In this document: positions 55,629 to 63,586 of the stretch, one piece after another
Position numbering within the stretch: the first letter of the stretch is position 1
How the letters are laid out: every line of letters begins with the position of its first letter
Source: an uncultured Pelosinus sp.
GTDB lineage: Bacteria > Bacillota > Negativicutes > Sporomusales > Acetonemataceae
Assembly: GCA_900542835.1 (NCBI GenBank)
Contig: UQPB01000009.1
Location: 1 to 64,000, forward strand
Direction of reading: 5' to 3'
Length of the DNA stretch: 64,000 bases
The notes under the pieces: model-generated
What the model was told of the DNA's origin: nothing
Databases searched by the model: none
Seen by the model: only the letters and a program-made list of their open reading frames with translations
Translations under genes and position numbers: made by a program

Positions 55629-55822
55629 TCTGCACACCCCGCTTCCCGGACCCACTTCAACGTGTTCACCAATTCCTCAATTTCGCCGACCGAATAGATC
55701 AGGCATTCGTCATTGTCCTTCGCCGTCGGGGCAAGCACCAGGTTGCCGCCCCATTTTCCAACAATCACATAGCTTTGCTTCGAGTAGGTGGCTTGAAACC
55801 GGTCGCCTTTTTGAATTCTCAT
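55625..55822 (-). CDS. Small phage protein, 65 residues
   Basis: ATG 55822 follows GGGAGGGAAAACAC. The peptide (RIQKGDRFQATYSKQSYVIV, then GEIEELVNTLKWV) looks like a small beta-barrel with a C-terminal helix. No family is assigned. Its stop overlaps the next gene start (GTGA), so they form one translational unit. Confidence 0.65.
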   Translation of the reverse strand: MRIQKGDRFQATYSKQSYVIVGKWGGNLVLAPTAKDNDECLIYSVGEIEELVNTLKWVREAGCAE

Positions 55823-55913
55823 GTGTTTTCCCTCCCTGTGTTTTGGTAGTCTATATATCACTCTAAACACAGGAATTAGCAAGCGGAATGTGCAAGTATT
55901 CCCGCAATTTTTT

Positions 55914-56253
55914 CTACGGGTTCGATCGTTCAGAACGCTCATATATCATTTTCATCTGCAGCAGAGAATACACAATCCGATCCAGCAGGCGCTCTTCGCA
56001 TTCGCTGACCGCAATGCCTTTGGCCAGGCGCTACGTTGTGCTTGTCCACCAGCGTTTCGGCCACCAGAAACATGGCTGCGCAAGGGTCCTGAGCATATAT
56101 GGACGGGTATAGCCGCTCGGCAGTCTGGCGGAAATTCCAAAAGAGATCATCACTTGCTCCGTAACCTTCGTTTTTTCTGGCAAACAGATTTTGAATTTCC
56201 TCGAACTTATCTTGAATAAATAAAACAAAATCAGTTCTCCGGGTCGGTTCCAC
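55914..56253 (-). pseudogene. DUF1599/Nmad1-like gene with a frameshift
   Basis: The frame from ATG 56253 reads FEEIQNLFARKNEGYGASDD, WNFRQTAERLYPSI and AMFLVAETLVDKHNV, the usual core of nucleotide-modification-associated domain 1 proteins. Near 56026 one extra base (GCGCCTGG for expected GCGCTGG) shifts it into a nonsense tail ending at 55939. In the other frame the expected ending appears: LAKGIAVSECEERLLDRIVY and LLQMKMIYERSER to TAG 55914. The gene is either recently broken or affected by a sequencing error. Confidence 0.7.
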
Positions 56254-56257
56254 AGAA

Positions 56258-57451
56258 TCACACCTCCATAGCTTCCGTCAAAGTTGAAATTAGCAATGCG
56301 CAGGCAACTTCAAACGCCACATTTACAGTGACCGCATTGCCGGCCTGCTTATAGAGCTGCGAATCGGAGTTTACTGCCTTGGCTTTCTCAAACAATTCAT
56401 CGGAGAAACCCTGCAGACGCCAGCACTCCTTGGGAGTTAGCCGCCGTATTCGAAAATGAGCATGTTCTTTAACGGCCACGCCGTGCCTGTCCTGCCCTGT
56501 CAATGTAAACGTAGGATCATCAGGGTCTTTAAGCCGCCTGCCGTTCTGCCTTTTTTCTTTCCGGTCCGGCGTCAGCACAGGCATCACGCAGGGAATCTTA
56601 TCAAGCCGCGCGGCTTGCAGGCTCCCGGTTTCCTCCTGCTTGACGGTGGTGGTAGCGCCGTGGGTCTTCTGAATAGCCATGACCGGCGCTTTATAGTCCC
56701 TCGCCTTCAGCGTTTGGCAGCAATCGCTTGCTTTATACCGGCCAATCGTCGGCCGGTTTACAAAATACAGGCCGGTTTTTGCCCCGGCACCGCCCGCCTG
56801 GCTTGCCAGAGCCACGCTTACTCCAGCCGGGTCATACACCCGGTAGCCTTGCATCCCGCCGATAATTTGCCTAAGACCGCTGCCGTTCTCTCGTCCGAAA
56901 GGTAGTATTTCTCGTCGACCGCGGCTTCCAAGATGTCCGACAGTATACACCCGCTCCCGGTTTTGGGGGACTCCGTAATCTTTGGAGTTGAAAATCTGCC
57001 ACTGGACATCGTACCCAGCTTCGGCCAGCTCACAGAGATATTCGAGGAAATCCCATCCGGCATTGCTAGATAAAAGGCCTCTAACATTTTCGAGGATAAC
57101 CCATTCGGGTTTACCTTCTTCCGCTTTGCTTTTGAGGAGGTCAACGAAGTCAAAAAACAGTCCGCTTCGGTCACCGTGAAGCCCGCTTCTTCCTCCTGCA
57201 ACAGAGAGGTTTTGACAAGGACTTCCCGCAGTCCATATATCTGCTTGAGGGATGTCATCTGCTCGGAGTTTCGTGATGTCACCTCCATGCCATTCTCCTT
57301 CCGTATTATACATAGCGCGGTAAGACCGCACCGCAAATTTGTCGTTTTCGCAAAATCCGACGCACTTCATGCCGGCTAGTTCCAAGCCCCGGCGAAAACC
57401 GCCGATGCCGGAAAAGAAATCGATAAAAGTAAGCTGCCTTGCATCAGCCAT
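56258..57451 (-). CDS. DNA (cytosine-5)-methyltransferase
   Basis: The 397-residue enzyme has all C5 motifs: I (FIDFFSGIGGFRRGLE), IV with catalytic Cys (AGSPCQNLSVAGG, near residue 79), VI (WVILENVRGLL), VIII (QNRERVYTVGH), IX (IRRLTPKECWRLQGF) and X (YKQAGNAVTVNVAF). The target recognition region at about 200-330 is variable. No restriction partner is nearby, so it is probably an orphan enzyme protecting phage DNA. The target site cannot be read from sequence. Confidence 0.95.
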   Translation of the reverse strand: MADARQLTFIDFFSGIGGFRRGLELAGMKCVGFCENDKFAVRSYRAMYNTEGEWHGGDITKLRADDIPQADIWTAGSPCQNLSVAGGRSGLHGDRSGLFFDFVDLLKSKAEEGKPEWVILENVRGLLSSNAGWDFLEYLCELAEAGYDVQWQIFNSKDYGVPQNRERVYTVGHLGSRGRREILPFGRENGSGLRQIIGGMQGYRVYDPAGVSVALASQAGGAGAKTGLYFVNRPTIGRYKASDCCQTLKARDYKAPVMAIQKTHGATTTVKQEETGSLQAARLDKIPCVMPVLTPDRKEKRQNGRRLKDPDDPTFTLTGQDRHGVAVKEHAHFRIRRLTPKECWRLQGFSDELFEKAKAVNSDSQLYKQAGNAVTVNVAFEVACALLISTLTEAMEV

Positions 57452-57498
57452 GATTGTCCGCCCCTTTCAAAAGCAAAAGGCACGGAACACTCCATGCC

Positions 57499-58767
57499 TT
57501 ACATTTCTGTCTCTTCACTTGTATCGGCCGCCGCTTTCCGGACTTCATCGTAGGGAATTGGAATCCCGTCACGCAGCAAAAAGACGCCGGATGAATCCCC
57601 GACGGCTTCAACAAAACGATTAACGATGACATCGGCAAATTTCTCATCCAGTTCAATGCCATAGCAAATGCGTCCCGTCTGCTCGCAGGCAATCAGCGTG
57701 GAGCCGCTTCCCAGAAAGGGGTCAAGCACAATGCAACTCTTCATGCTGGAATTCTGGATCGGATAAGCCATTAAAGCCACCGGCTTCATGGTCGGATGCT
57801 CCTTGGAAGATCTCGGGCGATCATATTCCCAGACGGTGGTTTGCTTGCGGTCGGAATACCATTGGTGCCTGCCGCCCTTTTTCCAGCCAAACAGACACGG
57901 CTCATGCTGCCATTGATACGGAGAACGGCCAAGAACCAGCGCGTTTTTCTTCCAGATGCAGCACCCGGAAAGATAAAACCCGGCATCGGCAAAGGCTTTG
58001 CGGAAGTTAAACCCCTGGGTGTCTGCGTGGAAAACATAGATGGAAGCGTCGCTTTCCATGTTCTGCTCCATATTGACGAACGCCGCGAACAGGAACTTGT
58101 AAAAGTCCGCATCCGGCATATTGTCGTTTTTAATTTTCCCGGCGGTTTCCTCCACGTTGACGTTATACGGCGGGTCGGTCACCACCAGATTGGCCTTGCC
58201 GCCGTTCATGAGAGCAGTATACGTTTCCGGTAAAACAGCATCGCCACAAATAAGCCGGTGCCGAGCGAGCAGCCAGATGTCGCCTTTTTGTGAAATGGTC
58301 GGCTTCTTTAAGGCTGCGTCCACATCGAAAGCGTCTTCCTTGATTTCCTTGTTGTGGACCTTTGAGAAAAGCTGCTCGATTTCCGGCGCTTCAAAGCCCG
58401 TAAAATCCGTATTGAAATTTGCCGTTTGCAAATCCACGATCAAATCGGCAAGAAGCTGTTCATTCCATGCTCCCGTGATTTTATTGAGAGCAATATTCAG
58501 AGCCTTGACCTTGTTCTCGTCCCCGATTTCAACCACAACACACTGCACTTCGGCATACCCCAGGTCTTTCAGAACCGTCAGCCGTTGGTGTCCGCCGATA
58601 ACCGTCATGTCGTAGTTCACGATGATGGGTTCCACATAGCCAAATTCCAAAATGGAATTCTTGATCTTCTCGTATTCCTTATCCCCCGCCTTCAGCTTTT
58701 TGCGCGGGTTGTATGCCGCCGGGCGAAGCTCCTCCACCGTCAATGACTGCCATTTCATTTCACTCAT
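57499..58767 (-). CDS. ParB-domain DNA N4/N6 methyltransferase
   Basis: ATG 58767 follows GGAGGAAAAGC and gives 422 residues. Residues ~1-130 form a ParB/Srx-like domain (LRPAAYNPRKKLKAGDKEYE, VIGGHQRLTVLKDLGY). The methylase follows with catalytic VVTDPPYNVNVEE and, C-terminal to it, the SAM site LDPFLGSGSTLIACEQTG: beta-class order. It modifies adenine N6 or cytosine N4. Its start overlaps the stop of the upstream HTH gene, and the C5 enzyme lies 47 nt downstream. Confidence 0.93.
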   Translation of the reverse strand: MSEMKWQSLTVEELRPAAYNPRKKLKAGDKEYEKIKNSILEFGYVEPIIVNYDMTVIGGHQRLTVLKDLGYAEVQCVVVEIGDENKVKALNIALNKITGAWNEQLLADLIVDLQTANFNTDFTGFEAPEIEQLFSKVHNKEIKEDAFDVDAALKKPTISQKGDIWLLARHRLICGDAVLPETYTALMNGGKANLVVTDPPYNVNVEETAGKIKNDNMPDADFYKFLFAAFVNMEQNMESDASIYVFHADTQGFNFRKAFADAGFYLSGCCIWKKNALVLGRSPYQWQHEPCLFGWKKGGRHQWYSDRKQTTVWEYDRPRSSKEHPTMKPVALMAYPIQNSSMKSCIVLDPFLGSGSTLIACEQTGRICYGIELDEKFADVIVNRFVEAVGDSSGVFLLRDGIPIPYDEVRKAAADTSEETEM

Positions 58768-59242
58768 GCTTTTCCTCCTCATGCCGGGCGGGACTTGCAT
58801 ATGGCTCTCTGCCTTCTTCCTCCCGCCAAAATCTGTCATGCACATAACATTCATGTCTGCAGTACCTTCTGTTTTTGTTGCCGTATACGGTAAAATGCTG
58901 GCCGCAGTAAACACAGGTCTTTTCATAAAAAGCCGCTTCCTTTTTACGCGACTCCTCCGGATGGGCGGCCCACCATTCCCGTCTGCATTTTTCTGAGCAG
59001 AATTTTCGCTTTCGGCCTATCGCCGGCTGCAGAATGAGTGTACCGCAGCATCCGCAAGCGTCGCCCTGCTGTATCTGTTCTTTCAGATTCACAACCACTT
59101 CTGTTGCATAGCCGTCAAGTCCATGGCTTTTGCAGTAGTTGCGGACCACATCGCGGGAAAGTCCAAGAGTGGAAGCAATGGCTTTGTAGCCGATCCCCTT
59201 CATCCGGAAATTCCGTATCTGTTTTTCCTGGACACTCGTCAT
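58760..59242 (-). CDS. HTH plus zinc-ribbon phage protein
   Basis: ATG 59242 (AAGGATGTGAAGCA upstream) gives 160 residues. A resolvase-type HTH (GYKAIASTLGLSRDVVRNYC) is followed by Cys pairs CGCCG, FCSEKC, CVYCG and YCRHEC. It is a close paralogue of the protein at 23330-23839, sharing IGRKRKFCSEKCRREWW-type sequence and DRFWREEE. It probably binds DNA as a regulator. Its last codons overlap the methyltransferase start. Confidence 0.85.
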   Translation of the reverse strand: MTSVQEKQIRNFRMKGIGYKAIASTLGLSRDVVRNYCKSHGLDGYATEVVVNLKEQIQQGDACGCCGTLILQPAIGRKRKFCSEKCRREWWAAHPEESRKKEAAFYEKTCVYCGQHFTVYGNKNRRYCRHECYVHDRFWREEEGREPYASPARHEEEKHE

Positions 59243-59312
59243 TGCTTCACATCCTTTTCGCAAAATCTTTGCATGGAAAAAGGCCGCAAAACCTTGCATT
59301 TCAGCAAGTGTT

Positions 59313-59453
59313 TTACAGCCTTAACCGTAACCATTCCGCGAAACTGCCGATGCATCCGTTGCTAATTTTCATTGGCGTTTTCGCTATTTCTTTCAAAATT
59401 TGCAGGTGTTCCAACGCTCCTCGGGCATCCCCCCTGCCTAATTCTGCGATTTT
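59313..59453 (-). CDS. Possible small phage protein without a clear start
   Basis: Between TGA at 59454-59456 and TAA at 59313 one frame reads like protein: KIAELGRGDARGALEHLQIL, then KEIAKTPMKISNGCIGSFAE and WLRLRL. A TTG (59420s) or an upstream frame change may supply the start; no ATG with a ribosome-binding site exists at the right place. It is either a small gene or a remnant. Confidence 0.35.
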   Translation of the reverse strand, partial: KIAELGRGDARGALEHLQILKEIAKTPMKISNGCIGSFAEWLRLRL

Positions 59454-59460
59454 TCACGCG

Positions 59461-59490
59461 AAGGGGGGCGGCGGTCTGGGGGGTAAAGGC
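59461..59490. other. G-run tract, candidate packaging (cos) region
   Basis: The plus strand has two six-G runs flanking GCGGCGGTCT, next to an HNH nuclease gene. In many HK97-type phages with HNH nucleases the cos site is a GC-rich tract near that gene. The sequence has no direct proof of cutting, and the terminase genes are ~5 kb away here. Treat it as a candidate only. Confidence 0.3.
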
Positions 59491-59546
59491 CGTAGAGATC
59501 TGACCCGCCCCTACCCTCGGCTCACAGGCGCTTTTGAGCTTGACCG

Positions 59547-59900
59547 TTAGTAGTTATATTCCTGATGCTGATCCATCGTCCGGGTTTTCCTGTCATGGCA
59601 CCTCTTGCAAAGTGCCTGCCAGTTGCGCTCGTCCCAGAACAGTGCCTTGTCTCCCCGGTGCGGCTTGATATGATCCACAACCGTTGCCGACGTCAGTTTT
59701 CCTGCCCGCTGACACTCTGCGCAAAGAGGATGCTTTGCCAAGAACTGCTTTCTTGCCTTTTGCCAACGACTGCTGTAGCCACGCTCAACGGCACCAGCCC
59801 TGTCATTGACGTACAGTTTGGCATGCTGATCGCAACAACGATCGTTCGTCAATCGCGGGCAACCGGGATGCTTGCACGGTTTTTGAGGTCTTTTCGGCAT
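59547..59900 (-). CDS. Phage HNH endonuclease
   Basis: The 117-residue protein has zinc ligands CKHPGC and CAEC, the HNH core VVDHIKPHRGD (near residue 75) and NWQALCKRCHDRKT. AAAGGAGATAACATTT precedes ATG 59900. Such nucleases work with the terminase in cos cleavage and packaging of HK97-like phages. It lies just downstream of the moron terminator. Confidence 0.93.
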   Translation of the reverse strand: MPKRPQKPCKHPGCPRLTNDRCCDQHAKLYVNDRAGAVERGYSSRWQKARKQFLAKHPLCAECQRAGKLTSATVVDHIKPHRGDKALFWDERNWQALCKRCHDRKTRTMDQHQEYNY

Positions 59901-59959
59901 AAATGTTATCTCCTTTCATATGTACGGATGCGTGAAAGGATGAAAGACGCATCCGGCCA

Positions 59960-59992
59960 AAGAAAAAGAGCCTGGAGATCAACCCCAGACTC
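59960..59992 (-). terminator. Intrinsic terminator of the three-gene moron
   Basis: On the minus strand GAGTCTGG and CCAGGCTC form an 8-bp stem with one G-U pair around a nine-base loop, followed by TTTTTCTTT. It lies about 90 nt after the stop of the 468-residue gene and before the HNH gene. Confidence 0.8.
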
Positions 59993-60081
59993 ATATGCTT
60001 TCCTGGCAATTATAAGTATAGCGCGGACGAAATGAAAAAGCAGTACACCTTTAGTACACCTCTTACTTGCTCATGTATACC

Positions 60082-61488
60082 TCACTCCGATAGTTCTGCA
60101 AAAACCGCATCTATCTCCGCGATTTCTTTCTGCATCCCGGCATCCAACTTAGCTTGAATAAATTCATCCTTTAGTCTAGCTATAAATCTAATATCTGTAA
60201 ATAGTCTACTAAGTGTAACCAACAAACCGCCAATATCTAATTTTTTAGGATTTTTCAATATACAAGCAGTAATTACATTACAAGTGGATGAAATTGCGTT
60301 AGAGTACATCAATATCTTCCTTGTTCTCGCTTCATAGAAGGATCGTTCACCGTCTTTTTCTTGATTATAAAACAGCCCATGCATTAACCCAATAATCATA
60401 TTGATTATAATCGAAATTGCAGCTGATTTCCCTACGATTTTAGCATCTCTTGATAAACATAATGCATCATACTGACTATGATACAAATTCCCAGCTAAAG
60501 TTTCTGAAAAAGCTCCTAAGACAGGAACAGGTAAGCCCAATTTCGTATACTGATCCGACTTTAGATGAACACCCTGAGCAAACAAAGCGGCTGGTAAGCA
60601 GTGTGCATCATAATCGATGACATCTTTCACTTCCGAAATTAATGCAGGTAAAGTTATTATTTCATTTGTAATTGCCATCTTTTTAACTCTATATGAAACA
60701 AAAGAATTCAATGTAATTACATCTGTCATTATATCAGCTGTTCCAAAAACCCAGCCCAAGATCGGATCATGTCCCAACGTCTTGTATCGATGGTATCCGC
60801 CCTCCATATTTATCCCTAAGACTTTTGCACCTTTTGTAGCATCATAAGGAACAGAATTAAAAACCATATCCATCCAAGTTTTCCGCTCACTTTTATTTAC
60901 ATCCCATGTACCACCCTGATTTTCAGACTTAAGATGCTTTTTCTTGAATTCTTCATTTTGTCGCTTTACTTCATCTTTAATCTTTTTATTATCATGAGCC
61001 ATTCTTTCATTTGGATTTATTTTCTGTCCTAACTCAGGAGTTAAAATCCACCGAACAGTTTGCAAAGCCGTTGCTACTAATAAGAATGGTATATCAGTTT
61101 TTCTCAGCTTTATTTTTCTCGCAAATTCCGAATTGATTCTCTCTAAATCATCATAAGCTATCTTAAATTCCTCTGCCGATAAAATATCTTCTAATTCAAC
61201 ATCATAGTTAATTACATTATCAGCCTCTTTGACAAGATCATCCCATTCTTGCAGAACAGGTTTGTGAGATAACAAATGTTCCCCTTGTTGCCTAACGCTA
61301 TTATTAATATCATTAATTTTTGCACCGTATCCCAAAGACTTTAACAAATTCTCGCTAGAACTAATTGCAGAATCTGCATCTCTACGTATCTGGCGCATAT
61401 CAGTCTCTATATCATTGGACAACATTTGATTCAGCTTAAGAACTTTATTAATTTCCTTCTCTTTTTCACTATATGTATATTTTCCCAT
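60082..61488 (-). CDS. Large third protein of the XRE moron, unknown function
   Basis: ATG 61488 follows GGAGAATGGCTT and gives 468 residues. Residues 1-130 are charged coiled-coil helices (YTSEKEKEINKVL-like start, RQIRRDADSAISSSENLLKS). The middle contains KTWMDMVFNSVPYDATKGAK and GHDPILGWVFGTADIMTDV, with conserved-looking Gly/Pro/Trp positions. One clear hydrophobic segment (SIIINMIIGLMHGLFY) lies near residue 365. No nuclease, ATPase or HEPN motif is visible. As the largest and last gene of a self-contained operon it is probably the effector, but its family is not recognised. Confidence 0.7.
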   Translation of the reverse strand: MGKYTYSEKEKEINKVLKLNQMLSNDIETDMRQIRRDADSAISSSENLLKSLGYGAKINDINNSVRQQGEHLLSHKPVLQEWDDLVKEADNVINYDVELEDILSAEEFKIAYDDLERINSEFARKIKLRKTDIPFLLVATALQTVRWILTPELGQKINPNERMAHDNKKIKDEVKRQNEEFKKKHLKSENQGGTWDVNKSERKTWMDMVFNSVPYDATKGAKVLGINMEGGYHRYKTLGHDPILGWVFGTADIMTDVITLNSFVSYRVKKMAITNEIITLPALISEVKDVIDYDAHCLPAALFAQGVHLKSDQYTKLGLPVPVLGAFSETLAGNLYHSQYDALCLSRDAKIVGKSAAISIIINMIIGLMHGLFYNQEKDGERSFYEARTRKILMYSNAISSTCNVITACILKNPKKLDIGGLLVTLSRLFTDIRFIARLKDEFIQAKLDAGMQKEIAEIDAVFAELSE

Positions 61489-61509
61489 AAGCCATTCTCC
61501 ATTCAGCAA

Positions 61510-62079
61510 TTAAGCTGCATACCCTAAGTCAGCCTTAAGGTCTTTTATCGCTTGTTGCAATAATATATTTAAACTCGTTAAATAATCTACTCTATCCTTA
61601 TCCGCATCTTTCTCGTCCTTAAGTGCCTTTATAATAGCATTTTGTTTCTTTACGGCTTCTTGATAAAGACGTTCTTTTTCTTGTTTTAACTGTTTATATT
61701 TTAGATATGATGCAATTCCAACTCCGCCTGCTGCCAAAACTGCAACTGGCGCTGCCAACACGAAAACTCCTGCTACAGAAGCGGATACAGCTCCTCCTAA
61801 AACAGCTGAAACACCTCCGCCAGCAGCTGCTAATCCACTCATAATACCAGCTGCACTAAGGCCTACTGTCCCCAATCCATATAATGCTGCAAAAGAACCA
61901 ACTGCCCCTATTCCAGCACCTAAAGCACCTGCTAACACTTCCGGAATGGCACTTTCTCGCATGGTTCTTCTTTTATCCTTTACCGCTGCCGCCGCCTCAT
62001 TCACAACATTTACTACTTGTTGAAGTGCTTCAACACTCTGAAACTTCATGTTTTCCTTCTTTTTAACGTATTCACTCAT
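61510..62079 (-). CDS. Gly/Ala-rich membrane protein of the XRE moron
   Basis: ATG 62079 follows AAGGAATGTTACT and gives 189 residues. A helical start (VEALQQVVNVVNEAAAAVKD) leads to a long Gly/Ala/Val-rich hydrophobic stretch at about 45-125 with glycine-zipper spacing (GALGAGIGAVGSFAALYG, ALVLGGAVSA type). A Lys/Glu coiled coil follows (KYKQLKQEKERLYQEAVKKQ). It should span the membrane several times or form an oligomeric pore. The XRE gene upstream carries a similar Gly/Ala tail, hinting that the two interact. The downstream gene begins 22 nt after its stop. Confidence 0.75.
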   Translation of the reverse strand: MSEYVKKKENMKFQSVEALQQVVNVVNEAAAAVKDKRRTMRESAIPEVLAGALGAGIGAVGSFAALYGLGTVGLSAAGIMSGLAAAGGGVSAVLGGAVSASVAGVFVLAAPVAVLAAGGVGIASYLKYKQLKQEKERLYQEAVKKQNAIIKALKDEKDADKDRVDYLTSLNILLQQAIKDLKADLGYAA

Positions 62080-62138
62080 AGTAACATTCCTTTCCATGCG
62101 AAAACATCTTTTGTCACTTCATTACATAAAACGATCAA

Positions 62139-62612
62139 TTATTTCTTGTTCTTTAAAATCTTGGACAACCATACAGAACCAGCCGCAATTCCCCCAACCG
62201 CCAAAAGAGGTGCACCCAAAATACCACCAATCAATCCAGCGCTAACAGCTGCTAAAGCTGCTCCACCAATACCTCCTGCAGCCGTAGCTGCAATAGTCTT
62301 TACATTTTCAAATAATTGTTCACGCTCTTCGTCACTATATTCTTCATATCGGTTAAGAAGCACTTCTACAACTTGTGGTAATACGGTATTTTCTTTATTT
62401 GTTTGGATTTCGAAGTCAAGGACAGACCGAATTGCGATGTACTGAGTCAATGTCATTGGTGTTTTCCCGTTTTCCAAATTACTTATGGTTTGTTTAGTAA
62501 CACCAATCTTTTCACCAAGTTGCTCTGCAGTCCATCCTGCAATTTTTCGGATGGCACCTAAATTTTTTTGCAAACAAGCAACTTGAGCATTACGTTGATC
62601 TTTATTTTCCAT
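62139..62612 (-). CDS. XRE regulator with a C-terminal membrane-type tail
   Basis: ATG 62612 follows GGAGGTGCAATAA; the protein has 157 residues. An XRE helix-turn-helix at about 14-70 (IRKIAGWTAEQLGEKIGVTK, QTISNLENGKTPM) is followed by a helical linker (NRYEEYSDEEREQLFENVKT) and a Gly/Ala-rich hydrophobic tail at about 108-150 (GGIGGAALAAVSAGLIGGIL). It likely binds the three operators before its own gene. The tail could anchor the repressor in the membrane or to its partner, linking membrane state to derepression. That last point is inference. Confidence 0.85.
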   Translation of the reverse strand: MENKDQRNAQVACLQKNLGAIRKIAGWTAEQLGEKIGVTKQTISNLENGKTPMTLTQYIAIRSVLDFEIQTNKENTVLPQVVEVLLNRYEEYSDEEREQLFENVKTIAATAAGGIGGAALAAVSAGLIGGILGAPLLAVGGIAAGSVWLSKILKNKK

Positions 62613-62635
62613 TTATTGCACCTCCATCTATTCCC

Positions 62636-62699
62636 AGAGTATCATAATCATTTTACCTTGTCAATATATTTGACCATGTAAATATTTTTACCTTGGTAA
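62636..62699 (-). promoter_or_regulatory. XRE-moron promoter with three operators
   Basis: On the minus strand TTGACA (62664-62659) and TACTCT (62641-62636) are 17 nt apart. Three related 12-bp sites, plus-strand TTACCTTGTCAA (62653-62664), TTGACCATGTAA (62670-62681) and TTACCTTGGTAA (62688-62699), lie at 17- and 18-nt spacing. The first covers the -35 box and the third is a perfect palindrome. This is a classic autorepressor layout. Confidence 0.85.
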
Positions 62700-62718
62700 A
62701 ATATATAGCTACCATTGG

Positions 62719-63084
62719 TCAGTTATACTCTTCAAACACTCCGATTTGTATCTGTATCGCCTTTGTGATTTTCCCCATGATATCAGTGCTCATTATAGTA
62801 CCCTTCTTCTCTAGAAGGCGGTCTTTGTCGATGGCTTCCACCTGTTCGGCAAGCGCCAGGCTTCCACAGCTTAATCCAAATCCTGCGGATGCGGGAATAT
62901 ACACATGAGTTGGAAGGAACCGCTTCTTATGGACTTTGGATGTCAGCGGCACCACCGTGATGACCGGTGAATGCGCATTTGCCTTATTGTTGCTGACAAT
63001 CACTGCCGGACGGATTCCGCTCTGTTTTCGCGTGTCTATGTTCATTCCGAAATCCACATAATAAACGTCGCCTCTTCTGCACAT
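62719..63084 (-). CDS. MazF/PemK-type toxin
   Basis: ATG 63084 follows GAGGTGAAGGCG; the protein has 121 residues. It has the MazF fold markers RRGDVYYVDFG, SGIRPAVIVSNNKANAH, VITVVPLTSK and the PTHVYIPASAGFGLSCGS strand. The family cuts mRNA at short sequences. Usually an antitoxin precedes the toxin, but here the gene upstream is an ArpU/sigma-like regulator with a 10-nt gap. The XRE moron promoter lies just downstream. Confidence 0.9.
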   Translation of the reverse strand: MCRRGDVYYVDFGMNIDTRKQSGIRPAVIVSNNKANAHSPVITVVPLTSKVHKKRFLPTHVYIPASAGFGLSCGSLALAEQVEAIDKDRLLEKKGTIMSTDIMGKITKAIQIQIGVFEEYN

Positions 63085-63094
63085 CGCCTTCACC

Positions 63095-63586
63095 TCAACT
63101 CAATATATATTCCGCCATCTCTTTGTCATGGATGGCATACAGATTTTCCAGTTCACGGATTGCCCTCTTGCGGTTCTTCGCCACCATCGTCCGACTGATA
63201 TGATATTTGGCGGCAAGATCGTCCCAGGACAGCCCTTGGATAACCATATCCGAAATAAACGCAGGCAAGATGCCGCTCAAAGAAAGCGCAGCCGACTCAA
63301 AAAATAGCAGTTCCTCCATGAGAACGGCATGCTTCTTTTCCAGATGCGCCTGCCACTCTTTGTTGATTCGGTCCATCTTGTCTTTATAGGAAACGGCGAT
63401 ACGTCCGGTTTTGTCGGAAACGCCGCTGGTCTGCACACGCTCTGCGTCTGGATGGGAAAATTGCAAGGAATCAATCATCTCCTCTGCCGTGATCCCTTGA
63501 AAATTTCGGATCTGGTTTTCAAGGCAGACCCGCTCCATCACCATCTGCCGGTATTCCTGCATTATTCTTTCCACTCTGCCGTTCAT
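63095..63586 (-). CDS. ArpU/sigma-like phage late regulator (DUF1492 type)
   Basis: The 163-residue protein has an N-terminal coiled coil (MQEYRQMVMERVCLENQIRN) and a C-terminal sigma-70 region 4-like helix-turn-helix (GLSWDDLAAKYHISRTMVAK, NRKRAIRELENLY). Homologues control late gene expression in Firmicutes phages. Its position at the end of the early region agrees. It overlaps the helicase gene by 4 bases. Confidence 0.85.
   Translation of the reverse strand: MNGRVERIMQEYRQMVMERVCLENQIRNFQGITAEEMIDSLQFSHPDAERVQTSGVSDKTGRIAVSYKDKMDRINKEWQAHLEKKHAVLMEELLFFESAALSLSGILPAFISDMVIQGLSWDDLAAKYHISRTMVAKNRKRAIRELENLYAIHDKEMAEYILS

Noticed and set aside
60020..60070. Two GGTGTACT direct repeats after the three-gene cassette, considered as an attachment or insertion footprint
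   Set aside because: The repeats are only 8 bp and adjacent; no matching copy was seen at the promoter end of the cassette.
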